This document shows, in pieces, positions 25,987 through 33,905 of a stretch of DNA of 64,000 nucleotides. Position numbers and translations under genes: made by a program. Numbering within the stretch: position 1 is the first letter of the stretch; each line of letters begins with the position of its first letter. Under the pieces are notes generated by a model. That model made no database searches, was not told the DNA's origin, and was given only the letters and a program-made list of their open reading frames with translations. Origin of the DNA: Massilimicrobiota sp. An134 (GTDB lineage Bacteria > Bacillota_I > Bacilli_A > Erysipelotrichales > Coprobacillaceae); contig NZ_NFLH01000001.1 in the NCBI RefSeq assembly GCF_002160815.1, positions 124,001 through 188,000 of the forward strand, in the 5' to 3' direction.

Positions 25987-27261
25987 TTAAATTTGATCAA
26001 ATGCTTGATTTAAATCAGCAATCAGATCATCAACGTTCTCTAATCCTACAGAAATACGAATTGTTCCTTGTTGCACTCCTCCAGCTAATCTTTCTTCTTC
26101 ACTCATTTGAGCATGTGTTGTTGATGCAGGATGTGTGAGTAGACTTCTAGAATCAGCAAAATTTGTAACATGAGTAAAAAGTTGAATATGATTAATAACT
26201 GATTTTCCAGCTTCTAAACCACCCTTTACTCCAAAAGTAAACAATCCTCCAAAACCTTTTGGAAAATATTTCTGACATAAATCATATGATGAATGGCCTT
26301 TTAACTCAGCATAGCTTACCCATTCCACTTTTTCATGATTTTGTAAAAACTCAGCAATCTTTCTTGAATTTTCAACATGTTTATCCATACGTAAAGATAA
26401 TGTTTCTAATCCAAGTAAAGTCATATACGCATTAAATGGCGACATACATCCACCTAAATCTCGCAATGTTTTCGCAACAGCTTTTGTACAAAAAGCCTCT
26501 TGTCCTAAATCTGCATAAACAATATCATGGTAAGCTTTATCAGGTGTTGTCATCAATGGGTATCTTTCATTATGCCAATCAAAACGGCCACTATCCACAA
26601 TGATTCCTCCCATAACATTTCCATGTCCAGCAATATATTTTGTCGTAGAATAAACAACCAAATCAGCACCATGTTCAATAGGTCTAAATAAATAAGGCGT
26701 TGGAGTTGTATTATCTACGACAAATAATAAACCATGACGATGGCAAATTTCACTAATCGCATCAAAATCCAACATATCACCATTAGGATTACCCACTGAT
26801 TCAACAAATATCATTTTTGTTTTCTCATTAATTAAGTTCTCCATAGTATCCAAATCACGTGGATTAACAAAATGAGAAGTAAATCCCATTCCCTGCATTG
26901 TTCCTGATAATGAACCAATTGTTCCACCATATAAATTATTTGCAGCAATAATTTCATCACCACTTTGACAAACAGTCATAATCAATCCCATGATAGCTGC
27001 TGTCCCAGAGGCAAAAGCTACCGCTCCTACACCACCATCTAAAGCAGCCATTCTTTGTTGTAGAACATCTACCGTTGGATTAGATAAACGTGAATAAAAA
27101 TAGCCACCTTCTTCTAAGGCAAAAATATTTTTTGCCTGATCAGCACTATCAAATGTAAAAGCATTAGATAAATAAAGTGGTACACCTGTTGCTTTTGTTA
27201 CAGGATCAGGTTTTTGTCCTGCATGTATCTGCAATGTTTCAAATTGATATTTCTTTGACAT
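25987..27261 (-). CDS. metY: O-acetylhomoserine sulfhydrylase (homocysteine synthase)
   Basis: 424 residues. PLP-dependent Cys/Met-metabolism enzyme making homocysteine from O-acetylhomoserine and sulfide. YSRLSNPTVDVLQQRMAALDGG, FASGTAAI, VDNTTPTPYLFRP, and the PLP lysine in VYSTTKYIAGHGNVMGG (about residue 209). The family-typical C-terminal SRSLLTHPASTTHAQMSEEE is complete. Length and the long insertion favour MetY over MetB/MetC. Upstream is a short leader with an extended -10 TGATACAAT; no SAM or methionine T-box riboswitch fits in it. Confidence 0.94.
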   Translation of the reverse strand: MSKKYQFETLQIHAGQKPDPVTKATGVPLYLSNAFTFDSADQAKNIFALEEGGYFYSRLSNPTVDVLQQRMAALDGGVGAVAFASGTAAIMGLIMTVCQSGDEIIAANNLYGGTIGSLSGTMQGMGFTSHFVNPRDLDTMENLINEKTKMIFVESVGNPNGDMLDFDAISEICHRHGLLFVVDNTTPTPYLFRPIEHGADLVVYSTTKYIAGHGNVMGGIIVDSGRFDWHNERYPLMTTPDKAYHDIVYADLGQEAFCTKAVAKTLRDLGGCMSPFNAYMTLLGLETLSLRMDKHVENSRKIAEFLQNHEKVEWVSYAELKGHSSYDLCQKYFPKGFGGLFTFGVKGGLEAGKSVINHIQLFTHVTNFADSRSLLTHPASTTHAQMSEEERLAGGVQQGTIRISVGLENVDDLIADLNQAFDQI

Positions 27262-27308
27262 TCATATTCCCCCTTTTATGAAAGATATTGTATCACAAAT
27301 AAAATACA

Positions 27309-27333
27309 AAAAAAAGCTATTCCATAGATAGCT
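27309..27333 (-). terminator. Terminator after the flavodoxin-like gene
   Basis: Minus-strand AGCTATC/GAATAGCT stem followed by T8, at the stop codon of the flavodoxin-like gene. Confidence 0.82.
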
Positions 27334-27758
27334 CAATAATAATGATTACAAATATTTACCATATCTTCAATATATACACGACCACCAGAGATGATATCAT
27401 CATCTAAATGATGTTTTGTTTTAAATGACTTCTTACAAGAATATGTTTCTCTCATTAATGGTAAGTCTTGTTTTAAACATAATTGAATGATTTTTTCCAT
27501 TTCTTTGCTTTTAAAACAAAATAAGTTAAATAATGCCAGATTACGAATATGTTGACGAGATAGCTGACATATAAAATTTTCTAATTCTTTATCTTTTAAA
27601 CATGGATATTCTTCAAATCCAATAACCAGAAGATCAATGTCTTCCTGAAAAGAAAAATCTGTTATTGGTTTGGCATAAGTTCGTGCATATCTTGCCATGT
27701 CTTCTGCTAAAAGTTTTGCATCTTTGCAATGCGTTGTATAAACAACTTGAACTTTCAT
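27333..27758 (-). CDS. Flavodoxin-like small protein
   Basis: 141 residues. N-terminus MKVQVVYTTHCKDAKLLAEDMARYA resembles the beta1-P-loop-alpha1 of flavodoxins (usual T/S-x-T-G-x-T-x-x-x-A), but the loop has 'TTHCKDAKLLA' instead. IDLLVIGFEEYPCLKD fits beta3, NLALFNLFCFKSK fits beta4. Seven cysteines, ending in VNICNHYY. Likely a flavodoxin-fold domain protein of unknown partner; FMN binding is uncertain. The ATG at 27758 has AAAGGTGG upstream; the GTG at 27770 lies inside that site. Confidence 0.7.
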   Translation of the reverse strand: MKVQVVYTTHCKDAKLLAEDMARYARTYAKPITDFSFQEDIDLLVIGFEEYPCLKDKELENFICQLSRQHIRNLALFNLFCFKSKEMEKIIQLCLKQDLPLMRETYSCKKSFKTKHHLDDDIISGGRVYIEDMVNICNHYY

Positions 27759-27870
27759 AAAACCAGCCACCTTTCTATTTTATTATAAAAACAAAATATG
27801 AACTGAAAATAAACATGTGTCCTTATCGTTTCATAAATCAAATCATATGTTATGATGGAAGGAGGTTTAT

Positions 27871-28296
27871 ATGAATATTTTTCAAGAAGATAAAAACTGT
27901 TTTTCACCATTTTATATGTCAAATCAAACAAGACAATGTCAACCTGTTCTTTTTGATCCACAGGAAGCTATTTCATTAGGTAATTTATTTAAAGATCTCT
28001 ATATGTCTTATCAGGGATTTTCTAATTATTGTCTACAACCTGAAAATGCACGTCAACAAGCGTTACTAGAAGTTCAGATGTATTATTTTGTAGCACATGA
28101 AATCAATCTCTATTTAGATATGCATCCTCATGATGAAAAAATGATTCAATTATATGAACAATATATTCAAAAGGCAAAACAAAGCCAAGATGTATTTGAA
28201 AAGAGATATGGTCCTTTAGAAGTACAAAACACTCAAAATAAAATCCCATTTGAATGGATACAAGGTCCTTGGCCTTGGGAATATCAAAAAGATTAA
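27871..28296 (+). CDS. CotJA-CotJB-like fused spore coat protein
   Basis: 141 residues. Residues about 22-50 (QCQPVLFDPQEAISLGNLFKDLYMSY) match the CotJA core (the 'xEALxxGTLWxxLYxPY' pattern), and residues about 58-141 match CotJB (LLEVQMYYFVAHEINLYLDMHPHDEKMIQLY ... FEKRYGPL ... IPFEWIQGPWPWE, ending in the typical PWPW). Bacillus and Clostridia encode these as two proteins, so this appears to be a fusion. GGAAGGAGGT precedes the ATG. It is followed 12 bases later by cotJC. Expected mother-cell expression and inner spore coat location. Confidence 0.85.
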   Translation: MNIFQEDKNCFSPFYMSNQTRQCQPVLFDPQEAISLGNLFKDLYMSYQGFSNYCLQPENARQQALLEVQMYYFVAHEINLYLDMHPHDEKMIQLYEQYIQKAKQSQDVFEKRYGPLEVQNTQNKIPFEWIQGPWPWEYQKD

Positions 28297-28308
28297 GGAG
28301 GTTTAAAA

Positions 28309-28890
28309 ATGTGGATTTATAGTAAGAAATTACAATATCCTATTTCCATTAAAAATAAAGATTTATCTATGGCCAAATTCATCATTACACAATTTGGTGG
28401 ACCTAATGGTGAACTTGCTGCTTCAACACGTTATATTACACAACGTTATACAATGCCTGATGAAAAAGGAAAAGCTTTATTAACCGATATCGGTACTGAA
28501 GAACTTGGACATATGGAAATGGTATCAACAATGGTTTATCAATTAACACAGGGAGCAACAATGGAAGAAATTAAAGCTGCTGGTTTACAAAGTTATTATA
28601 CTGAGCATGGCTGTGCTTTATTCCCTAATGATGCCAATGGTGTTCCATTTAATGCTATGGTCTTTTCATCAACTGGTGATCCTGTTGCTGATTTAGCGGA
28701 AGATTGTGCCGCTGAACAAAAAGCCAGAGCCGTTTATGAAAACTTGATGAACCAAACACGTGATCCTGATTTACTTGCTCCATTATCTTTCTTACGACAA
28801 CGTGAAATTGTTCATTATGAAAGATTTAGAGAACTTTATGAAGAATATGTTCAAAAATATTATCAACCTGATTTTCCTTCAAAATGTTAA
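28309..28890 (+). CDS. cotJC: CotJC, manganese-catalase-like spore coat protein
   Basis: 193 residues, full length. Near-family-identical opening MWIYSKKLQYP, then GGPNGELAASTRYITQRYTMPD, LTDIGTEELGHMEMVSTMV (E and H ligands of the di-manganese site), DLAEDCAAEQKARAVYENL and FLRQREIVHYERFRE (second ligand set). CotJC is a Mn-catalase homologue in the spore coat and may remove peroxide. Preceded by AAGGAGGT. Co-transcribed with the CotJA-CotJB-like gene. Confidence 0.96.
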   Translation: MWIYSKKLQYPISIKNKDLSMAKFIITQFGGPNGELAASTRYITQRYTMPDEKGKALLTDIGTEELGHMEMVSTMVYQLTQGATMEEIKAAGLQSYYTEHGCALFPNDANGVPFNAMVFSSTGDPVADLAEDCAAEQKARAVYENLMNQTRDPDLLAPLSFLRQREIVHYERFRELYEEYVQKYYQPDFPSKC

Positions 28891-28913
28891 AAACCCGAAA
28901 AATTCGGGTTTTT
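28889..28913. terminator. Bidirectional terminator between cotJC and a convergent gene
   Basis: AAAACCCGAA / TTCGGGTTTT arms with T run on both strands, starting at the cotJC stop codon and touching the stop of the minus-strand membrane-protein gene. Confidence 0.9.
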
Positions 28914-29388
28914 ACTTTGCTGAAGCATAAGCAATAAATAATCCAATAAGTGCAACAACTGTTGTAAACAAATCTCCTACAAACAGTGAACGAACACTTA
29001 AAGTGAAAATATCTAACAATGATATAAATTGCATACCCATACCTGCTTCATGTAAAGGAAGATAGATCATAGTCATTTCTCCCACGACATAACAGATAAC
29101 AGTTAAAATCACACTTAAAATAGCCATTTGTGATGAATGAATTTGTGATATTTTAGTCACTGCTCCAGCAACAACCAAAGCACATATAATATAAAATAAT
29201 GATGAAGTAATATGTAAAGAGTGAATCACAATTCCTAGTACTACACCACTCGCAATGGCAGTCAATAATCCTAAACCAATAACTTTACTCCATTGTGCAG
29301 AATTTAAAAACTGATCATTATTAGAACGAAAATATTTCTTTGCTTCTTGTCTTTCTTTATATTCTTTGTATTTATCCTGAAATGACAT
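28912..29388 (-). CDS. Four-helix membrane protein, unknown function
   Basis: 158 residues. A charged N-terminal 20 residues (KYKEYKERQEAKKYF), then four hydrophobic segments (about 36-55, 62-80, 88-112, 136-156) with small loops. No recognised catalytic motif. GGAGGTAAGTT precedes the ATG at 29388. It is 13 bases after the rhomboid gene, so both are probably co-expressed with the DprA-like gene upstream. Confidence 0.72.
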   Translation of the reverse strand: MSFQDKYKEYKERQEAKKYFRSNNDQFLNSAQWSKVIGLGLLTAIASGVVLGIVIHSLHITSSLFYIICALVVAGAVTKISQIHSSQMAILSVILTVICYVVGEMTMIYLPLHEAGMGMQFISLLDIFTLSVRSLFVGDLFTTVVALIGLFIAYASAK

Positions 29389-29401
29389 AACTTACCTCCA
29401 A

Positions 29402-30046
29402 TTAATGAATAACATGTTTTTGATGTTTAAACATCAATAAAATATATGTACAAATAAATCCACTCACTAAACCAGCTAAATGTCCTGATAATGAAATGGA
29501 TGGAATAACAAATGAAATAACCAACATCAAAATAACATTAGGTGCTAATTGTTTGAAAATATCCATATAAATATAGTGATAATGTAAAGCTAAAGCTCCT
29601 AAAGCTCCAATCAATCCAAAAATAACACCACTAATTCCACCACTTACAACATTAGCCCCATATCCAGTAAACAGATAAAAAATATAAGGCAGTCCAGTTG
29701 TCATAAAAGCAGTGACAATAATTAAAATAAGATATTTTTTAAAATCCAGTGATTTTTCAATAAACATCCCCAAACCATAAAGAGAATAACAGTTCACAGC
29801 TAAATGAAGAAAACCAAAATGAATGAAATTAGCTGTAAAAAGACGATAATATTCATGCGTTACCATTACATATACAGGATTATAACCACCAAAAAATAGG
29901 CCCTCATAAGCTGTCATTTCTTCACCAAACAGAAAAAAACTTAAAATATAAACAATAATACATATACCAATCAGAGAAACTGTAATTGGAGCTTTCTTAA
30001 ATTGCCATATCAACCTATTTAACATATTATTCATCCAAGAACTCAT
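29402..30046 (-). CDS. Rhomboid-family intramembrane serine protease
   Basis: 214 residues with six membrane helices. Rhomboid signatures: HFGFLHLAVNCYSLYGLG (the His/Asn region), catalytic Ser in SGGISGVIFGLIGA (GxSG), and catalytic His in SLSGHLAGLVSGF. Cleaves membrane proteins within the bilayer; substrate unknown. The start at 30046 overlaps the DprA-like gene by 20 bases; an alternative ATG at 30025, after that gene's stop with a GGATGA upstream, is also reasonable. Confidence 0.92.
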   Translation of the reverse strand: MSSWMNNMLNRLIWQFKKAPITVSLIGICIIVYILSFFLFGEEMTAYEGLFFGGYNPVYVMVTHEYYRLFTANFIHFGFLHLAVNCYSLYGLGMFIEKSLDFKKYLILIIVTAFMTTGLPYIFYLFTGYGANVVSGGISGVIFGLIGALGALALHYHYIYMDIFKQLAPNVILMLVISFVIPSISLSGHLAGLVSGFICTYILLMFKHQKHVIH

Positions 30047-31022
30047 AGATAGACATTTGATCTACAAGAACTTCTTCCTCCTCCTTTACAACTTCATTTT
30101 TTTCAATAATCTGATCAAGTGTTAACAATGACAAAACATCATCATAACTCATTTTTATAGCTCCCATTTCCAACAAACGAATATTACCACCATAACGATT
30201 ATCATCAAGAACCATTTGTTTAGTCCAATGATAATGAAAATTTTGAATCGTCGTAAACCATACTGCACCACTATTAATATGTGTAGCTGTAATAATTTGT
30301 ATATCACTTAAACCACAAACGTAAATATTTCGATCTAAAGCATTCGTTACATTGAAATATGCAAATGGATCAACTGCACTCATGAGTAACATACGTCCAT
30401 CTTTGATATATCGAGAATAAGTTTTCTTTTTATCAAACATATGATCACTTACAAAACAGATTGCATTTCCACCTAAATTTAAAAATGTTTTCAATGCATA
30501 TGCATCTGTTCCCTTTGTTCCATTAGCAACCAATACTTTTTGCTCATCATAAACTTTTGTGACAATATTTTTTGTATAAGTATTTAACCTCTTTTCAAGT
30601 TCCTGTGGTCCTACAACAGATACCATATGATTTTGAGTCAAAGACATATCACCAACATAATATAAATACAAAGGTGCTCGTTTTTTTAGAGTTGTCGTTA
30701 AAACAGTAGGATAATTATCTTCGTATTTTGTAGTAATGGAAATGCCCTCATTTTCAAGATTAGACAAAGCAAATAACAATTCATTAATTGTTGATAATCT
30801 TGCAATCATCTTATAAGCAATATATTCTTCAATACCTAAAATATCTATCAATGTATCTTTATTCATACCAAATAATTTAGATGGCGTTTTTTTAGTAGAA
30901 CTTTTCAATTTACGTTCTACATTATACCATTCATCTTGAGAAAGAGCGGCTGTATTATCAACAACCAAATCTCCACAAAATAAAAGAACAGCCAAGCTAT
31001 CTAAATTTAACTGTATTTTCAT
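30027..31022 (-). CDS. Divergent DprA/Smf-like protein
   Basis: 331 residues. Middle region resembles the DprA Rossmann domain: YPTVLTTTLKKRAPLYLYYVGDMSL (DprA 'YPxxLxxxxxxPxxLYxxG'), then VVGPQELEKRLNTY where DprA has VGSRxxSxYG, VLVANGTKGTDAYALKTFLNLGG where it has SGxAxGIDxxAH, and AICFVSDHM. The DNA-binding motifs are therefore degenerate. The N-terminal helical half has a SAM-like IDILGIEEYIAYKMIARL. A DNA-processing role is not supported by the altered motifs; function open. SD AGGTGG before the ATG. Confidence 0.78.
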   Translation of the reverse strand: MKIQLNLDSLAVLLFCGDLVVDNTAALSQDEWYNVERKLKSSTKKTPSKLFGMNKDTLIDILGIEEYIAYKMIARLSTINELLFALSNLENEGISITTKYEDNYPTVLTTTLKKRAPLYLYYVGDMSLTQNHMVSVVGPQELEKRLNTYTKNIVTKVYDEQKVLVANGTKGTDAYALKTFLNLGGNAICFVSDHMFDKKKTYSRYIKDGRMLLMSAVDPFAYFNVTNALDRNIYVCGLSDIQIITATHINSGAVWFTTIQNFHYHWTKQMVLDDNRYGGNIRLLEMGAIKMSYDDVLSLLTLDQIIEKNEVVKEEEEVLVDQMSIYEFLDE

Positions 31023-31075
31023 AAAACCACCTGCACTTTGCCATTATTATATCATAGTTGGATAAATCCGTCGAT

Positions 31076-31108
31076 AAAAAAAGGTATGATAATGCATCAT
31101 ACCCTTTG
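31076..31108 (-). terminator. Terminator after ppdK
   Basis: Minus-strand GGTATGATGCATTATCATACC hairpin followed by T7, nine bases after the ppdK stop. Confidence 0.9.
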
Positions 31109-31116
31109 TATTTCAA

Positions 31117-33753
31117 TTATTCAATTCCCATTTTTTCTTTAACAGCAGCTTGTGCAGCAGCTAAACGTGCTAATGGTACACGGAATGGAGAACATGAAAC
31201 ATATGTTAATCCTAATTTATGGCAGAATTCAACAGTGCTTGCTTCTCCACCATGTTCACCACAGATTCCAAGTTTGATATCAGGACGAGTTTTCTTACCT
31301 TTTTCAATAGCAATTCTCATTAATTCTCCGACACCTTCTTGGTCTACTTTAGCAAATGGATCTGATTCAAAGATTTGTTTACCATAGTAATCACCTAAGA
31401 ATTTAGCAGCATCATCACGGCTGAATCCATAAGTCATCTGAGTTAAGTCATTTGTTCCAAAGCTAAAGAATTCAGCTTCTTCAGCAATTTTATCAGCAGT
31501 TAAAGCAGCTCTTGGGATTTCAATCATAGTACCAACTTTATATGGTAATTCTACACCAGCTTCTTTAATAATCTTATCTGCTGTATCACAAACAACTTTC
31601 TTAACATATTTTAATTCATGAACATCTCCAACAAGAGGAATCATGATTTCAGGAACAACATTTTGTCCTTCTCTATTGACTGCAATAGCTGCTTCAATAA
31701 CAGCTCTTGTTTGCATTTCAGCAATTTCTGGATAAGTCACTGCCAAACGGCATCCTCTATGACCCATCATTGGGTTGAATTCTTTTAATGATTCAACACG
31801 AGCTTTTAAAGCATCAAAAGTCATACCTAAGCTTTCAGCAAGTGGACGAATTTCTTCATCAGTATGAGGTAAGAATTCATGTAAAGGTGGATCCAAGAAA
31901 CGAATAGTTACTGGATAAATTTCCATAGCTTTAAACAATTCTTTAAAGTCACTTCTTTGATAAGGTAAGATTTTTTCAAGTGCTTCTCTTCTTGCTTCTT
32001 CAGTTTCAGCAGTAATCATACGTCTGAAGTTGAAAATTCTTTCTTCTTCAAAGAACATATGTTCTGTTCTACAAAGACCAATACCTTCTGCACCAAATTT
32101 ACGTGCCTGTAAAGCATCTCTAGGTGTATCAGCATTTGTACGAACTTGTAATTTACGTACTTCGTCAGCCCATTCCATGAATGTTTCGAAATCACCACTA
32201 ATTTCTGGTTCAACAGTTTTAATTTGTTCACCATAAACATTACCAGTGCTTCCATCTAATGACATATAATCACCTTCATGATATTGTTTACCATCAGGTG
32301 TAGTTAAAATTTTATTTTCTTCGTCAATCTTTAATGAACCACATCCACAAACGCAGCAAGTTCCCATACCTCTGGCAACAACTGCAGCATGTGATGTCAT
32401 ACCACCACGAATTGTCAAGATACCATGAGCAATATTCATACCTTCAATATCTTCAGGTGAAGTTTCAAGACGAACTAATAAGATATCTTGAACACCATTC
32501 TTTGATGCTTCAATAACATCTTCAGCAGTAAAATAGATACGACCAGTAGCGGCACCTGGAGAAGCAGCTAAACCAGTAGCTACAACTTGTGCACAACGTA
32601 ATGATACATCATCAAAGTTTGGATGTAATAATTGATCTAATTGTTTAGGTTCAACTTTTAATAAAGCTTCTTCCTTAGTAATCATACTTTCATTAACAAG
32701 ATCAACAGCAATCTTTAAAGCAGCAGCAGCTGTTCTTTTTCCATTACGTGTTTGAAGCATGAATAATTTACCATCTTCAATTGTAAATTCCATATCTTGC
32801 ATATCTTTGTAATGATCTTCAAGGATTTTATTAATTTTTACAAATTGATCATAGCAATCTGGCATAACTTCTTTTAATGTATCAATTGTTTGAGGTGTAC
32901 GAATACCAGCAACAACGTCTTCACCTTGAGCGTTCATTAAGTATTCACCATATAATTTCTTTTCACCAGTAGCAGGGTTTCTTGTAAAGGCAACACCTGT
33001 ACCAGAAGTTTCACCACGGTTACCATAAACCATTTCTTGAACGTTTACAGCTGTTCCCCAGCTTCCTGGGATATCATTTAAACGTCTATAAGTAATTGCA
33101 CGATCATTATTCCATGATCTAAACACGGCTTTAATAGCTTCCATCATTTGTACTTTAGGATCTTGAGGGAAATCTACACCAGCATGTTTTTTATATTCTT
33201 CTTTATAGATTTCTACAACTTCTTTTAAATCATCAGCTGTTAAATCTGTATCAAATTCAACACCTTTTTCTTCCTTAACTTTATCAAACATATGTTCAAA
33301 TGAACTTTTTGGGAATCCCATAACAACATCAGCGAACATTTGAATAAAACGACGATAGCTATCATAAACAAAACGAGGATTTTGAGTCGCTTCAGTAAAT
33401 CCTTTAGCCACTTCATCGTTCATTCCTAAATTTAAAACTGTATCCATCATACCAGGCATAGAAGCTCTTGCCCCAGAACGTACAGAAACAAGTAATGGAT
33501 TATGTGCATCCCCCATTGTTTTTCCTGTAATTTTTTCTAATTCAGCAAGTTTTTCATAAACTTGGTCTTCGATTTCTTTAGCAATCACTTTCCCGTCTTC
33601 ATAATATCTAGTGCAGGCTTCAGTTGTAACAGTAAATCCTTGAGGTACAGGCAAACCAATATTTGTCATTTCAGCTAAGTTAGCCCCTTTACCACCAAGT
33701 AAGTTACGCATGTCTTTATTTCCTTCACTAAATAAGTAGACATATTTTTTCAT
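31117..33753 (-). CDS. ppdK: Pyruvate, phosphate dikinase
   Basis: 878 residues. Interconverts PEP + AMP + PPi with pyruvate + ATP + Pi. N-terminal ATP-grasp domain (GGKGANLAEMTNIGLPVPQGF, SVRSGARASMPGMMDT), the swivelling phosphohistidine domain with catalytic His in GGMTSHAAVVARGMG, and the C-terminal TIM barrel with GTNDLTQMTYGFSRDDA and GICGEHGG plus the Cys acid. The ATG at 33753 has AAAGGAGGAAG upstream; a longer frame is rejected. In such fermenters it acts glycolytically or in PEP recovery. Confidence 0.98.
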   Translation of the reverse strand: MKKYVYLFSEGNKDMRNLLGGKGANLAEMTNIGLPVPQGFTVTTEACTRYYEDGKVIAKEIEDQVYEKLAELEKITGKTMGDAHNPLLVSVRSGARASMPGMMDTVLNLGMNDEVAKGFTEATQNPRFVYDSYRRFIQMFADVVMGFPKSSFEHMFDKVKEEKGVEFDTDLTADDLKEVVEIYKEEYKKHAGVDFPQDPKVQMMEAIKAVFRSWNNDRAITYRRLNDIPGSWGTAVNVQEMVYGNRGETSGTGVAFTRNPATGEKKLYGEYLMNAQGEDVVAGIRTPQTIDTLKEVMPDCYDQFVKINKILEDHYKDMQDMEFTIEDGKLFMLQTRNGKRTAAAALKIAVDLVNESMITKEEALLKVEPKQLDQLLHPNFDDVSLRCAQVVATGLAASPGAATGRIYFTAEDVIEASKNGVQDILLVRLETSPEDIEGMNIAHGILTIRGGMTSHAAVVARGMGTCCVCGCGSLKIDEENKILTTPDGKQYHEGDYMSLDGSTGNVYGEQIKTVEPEISGDFETFMEWADEVRKLQVRTNADTPRDALQARKFGAEGIGLCRTEHMFFEEERIFNFRRMITAETEEARREALEKILPYQRSDFKELFKAMEIYPVTIRFLDPPLHEFLPHTDEEIRPLAESLGMTFDALKARVESLKEFNPMMGHRGCRLAVTYPEIAEMQTRAVIEAAIAVNREGQNVVPEIMIPLVGDVHELKYVKKVVCDTADKIIKEAGVELPYKVGTMIEIPRAALTADKIAEEAEFFSFGTNDLTQMTYGFSRDDAAKFLGDYYGKQIFESDPFAKVDQEGVGELMRIAIEKGKKTRPDIKLGICGEHGGEASTVEFCHKLGLTYVSCSPFRVPLARLAAAQAAVKEKMGIE

Positions 33754-33783
33754 ATAACTTCCTCCTTTGTTACTACTTTTCAT

Positions 33784-33813
33784 ATTATACACTATGTGAG
33801 TGCTTACATTCAA
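33784..33813 (-). promoter_or_regulatory. ppdK promoter with a cre-like palindrome in its spacer
   Basis: TTGAAT (33813..33808), 18-base spacer, TATAAT (33789..33784). The spacer holds TGTGAGTGCTTACA (33795-33808), matching the CcpA cre consensus TGWAANCGNTNWCA at all but two constrained positions. Repressor binding there would block RNA polymerase; the cre call is tentative. Confidence 0.6.
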
Positions 33814-33833
33814 TAAAAAAATGACGGAATTTA

Positions 33834-33872
33834 AAAAAAGTGAATGAATCTTTTTTCAAAATTCATTCACTC
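33834..33872 (-). terminator. Terminator after the DEAD-box helicase
   Basis: Minus-strand eleven-base-pair stem AGTGAATGAAT/ATTCATTCACT followed by T6. Confidence 0.9.
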
Positions 33873-33905
33873 TCTTTTAAATTTATTTGAGCCATTCGTT
33901 GTTTT

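Noticed and set aside
27262-27332. Possible methionine-related riboswitch before metY
   Set aside because: The gap is about 70 bases, mostly occupied by the terminator of the neighbour's region and a promoter; too short for a SAM riboswitch or T-box.
27844-27852. CATATGTTA, a sigma-K-like -10 before the cotJ locus
   Set aside because: No AC core at the right distance and no good sigma-E -35 either, so the promoter of the cotJ locus cannot be named.
31058-31387. 109-codon open frame on the plus strand
   Set aside because: Mirror of the ppdK 3' end and its terminator; no start signal and no protein-like composition.
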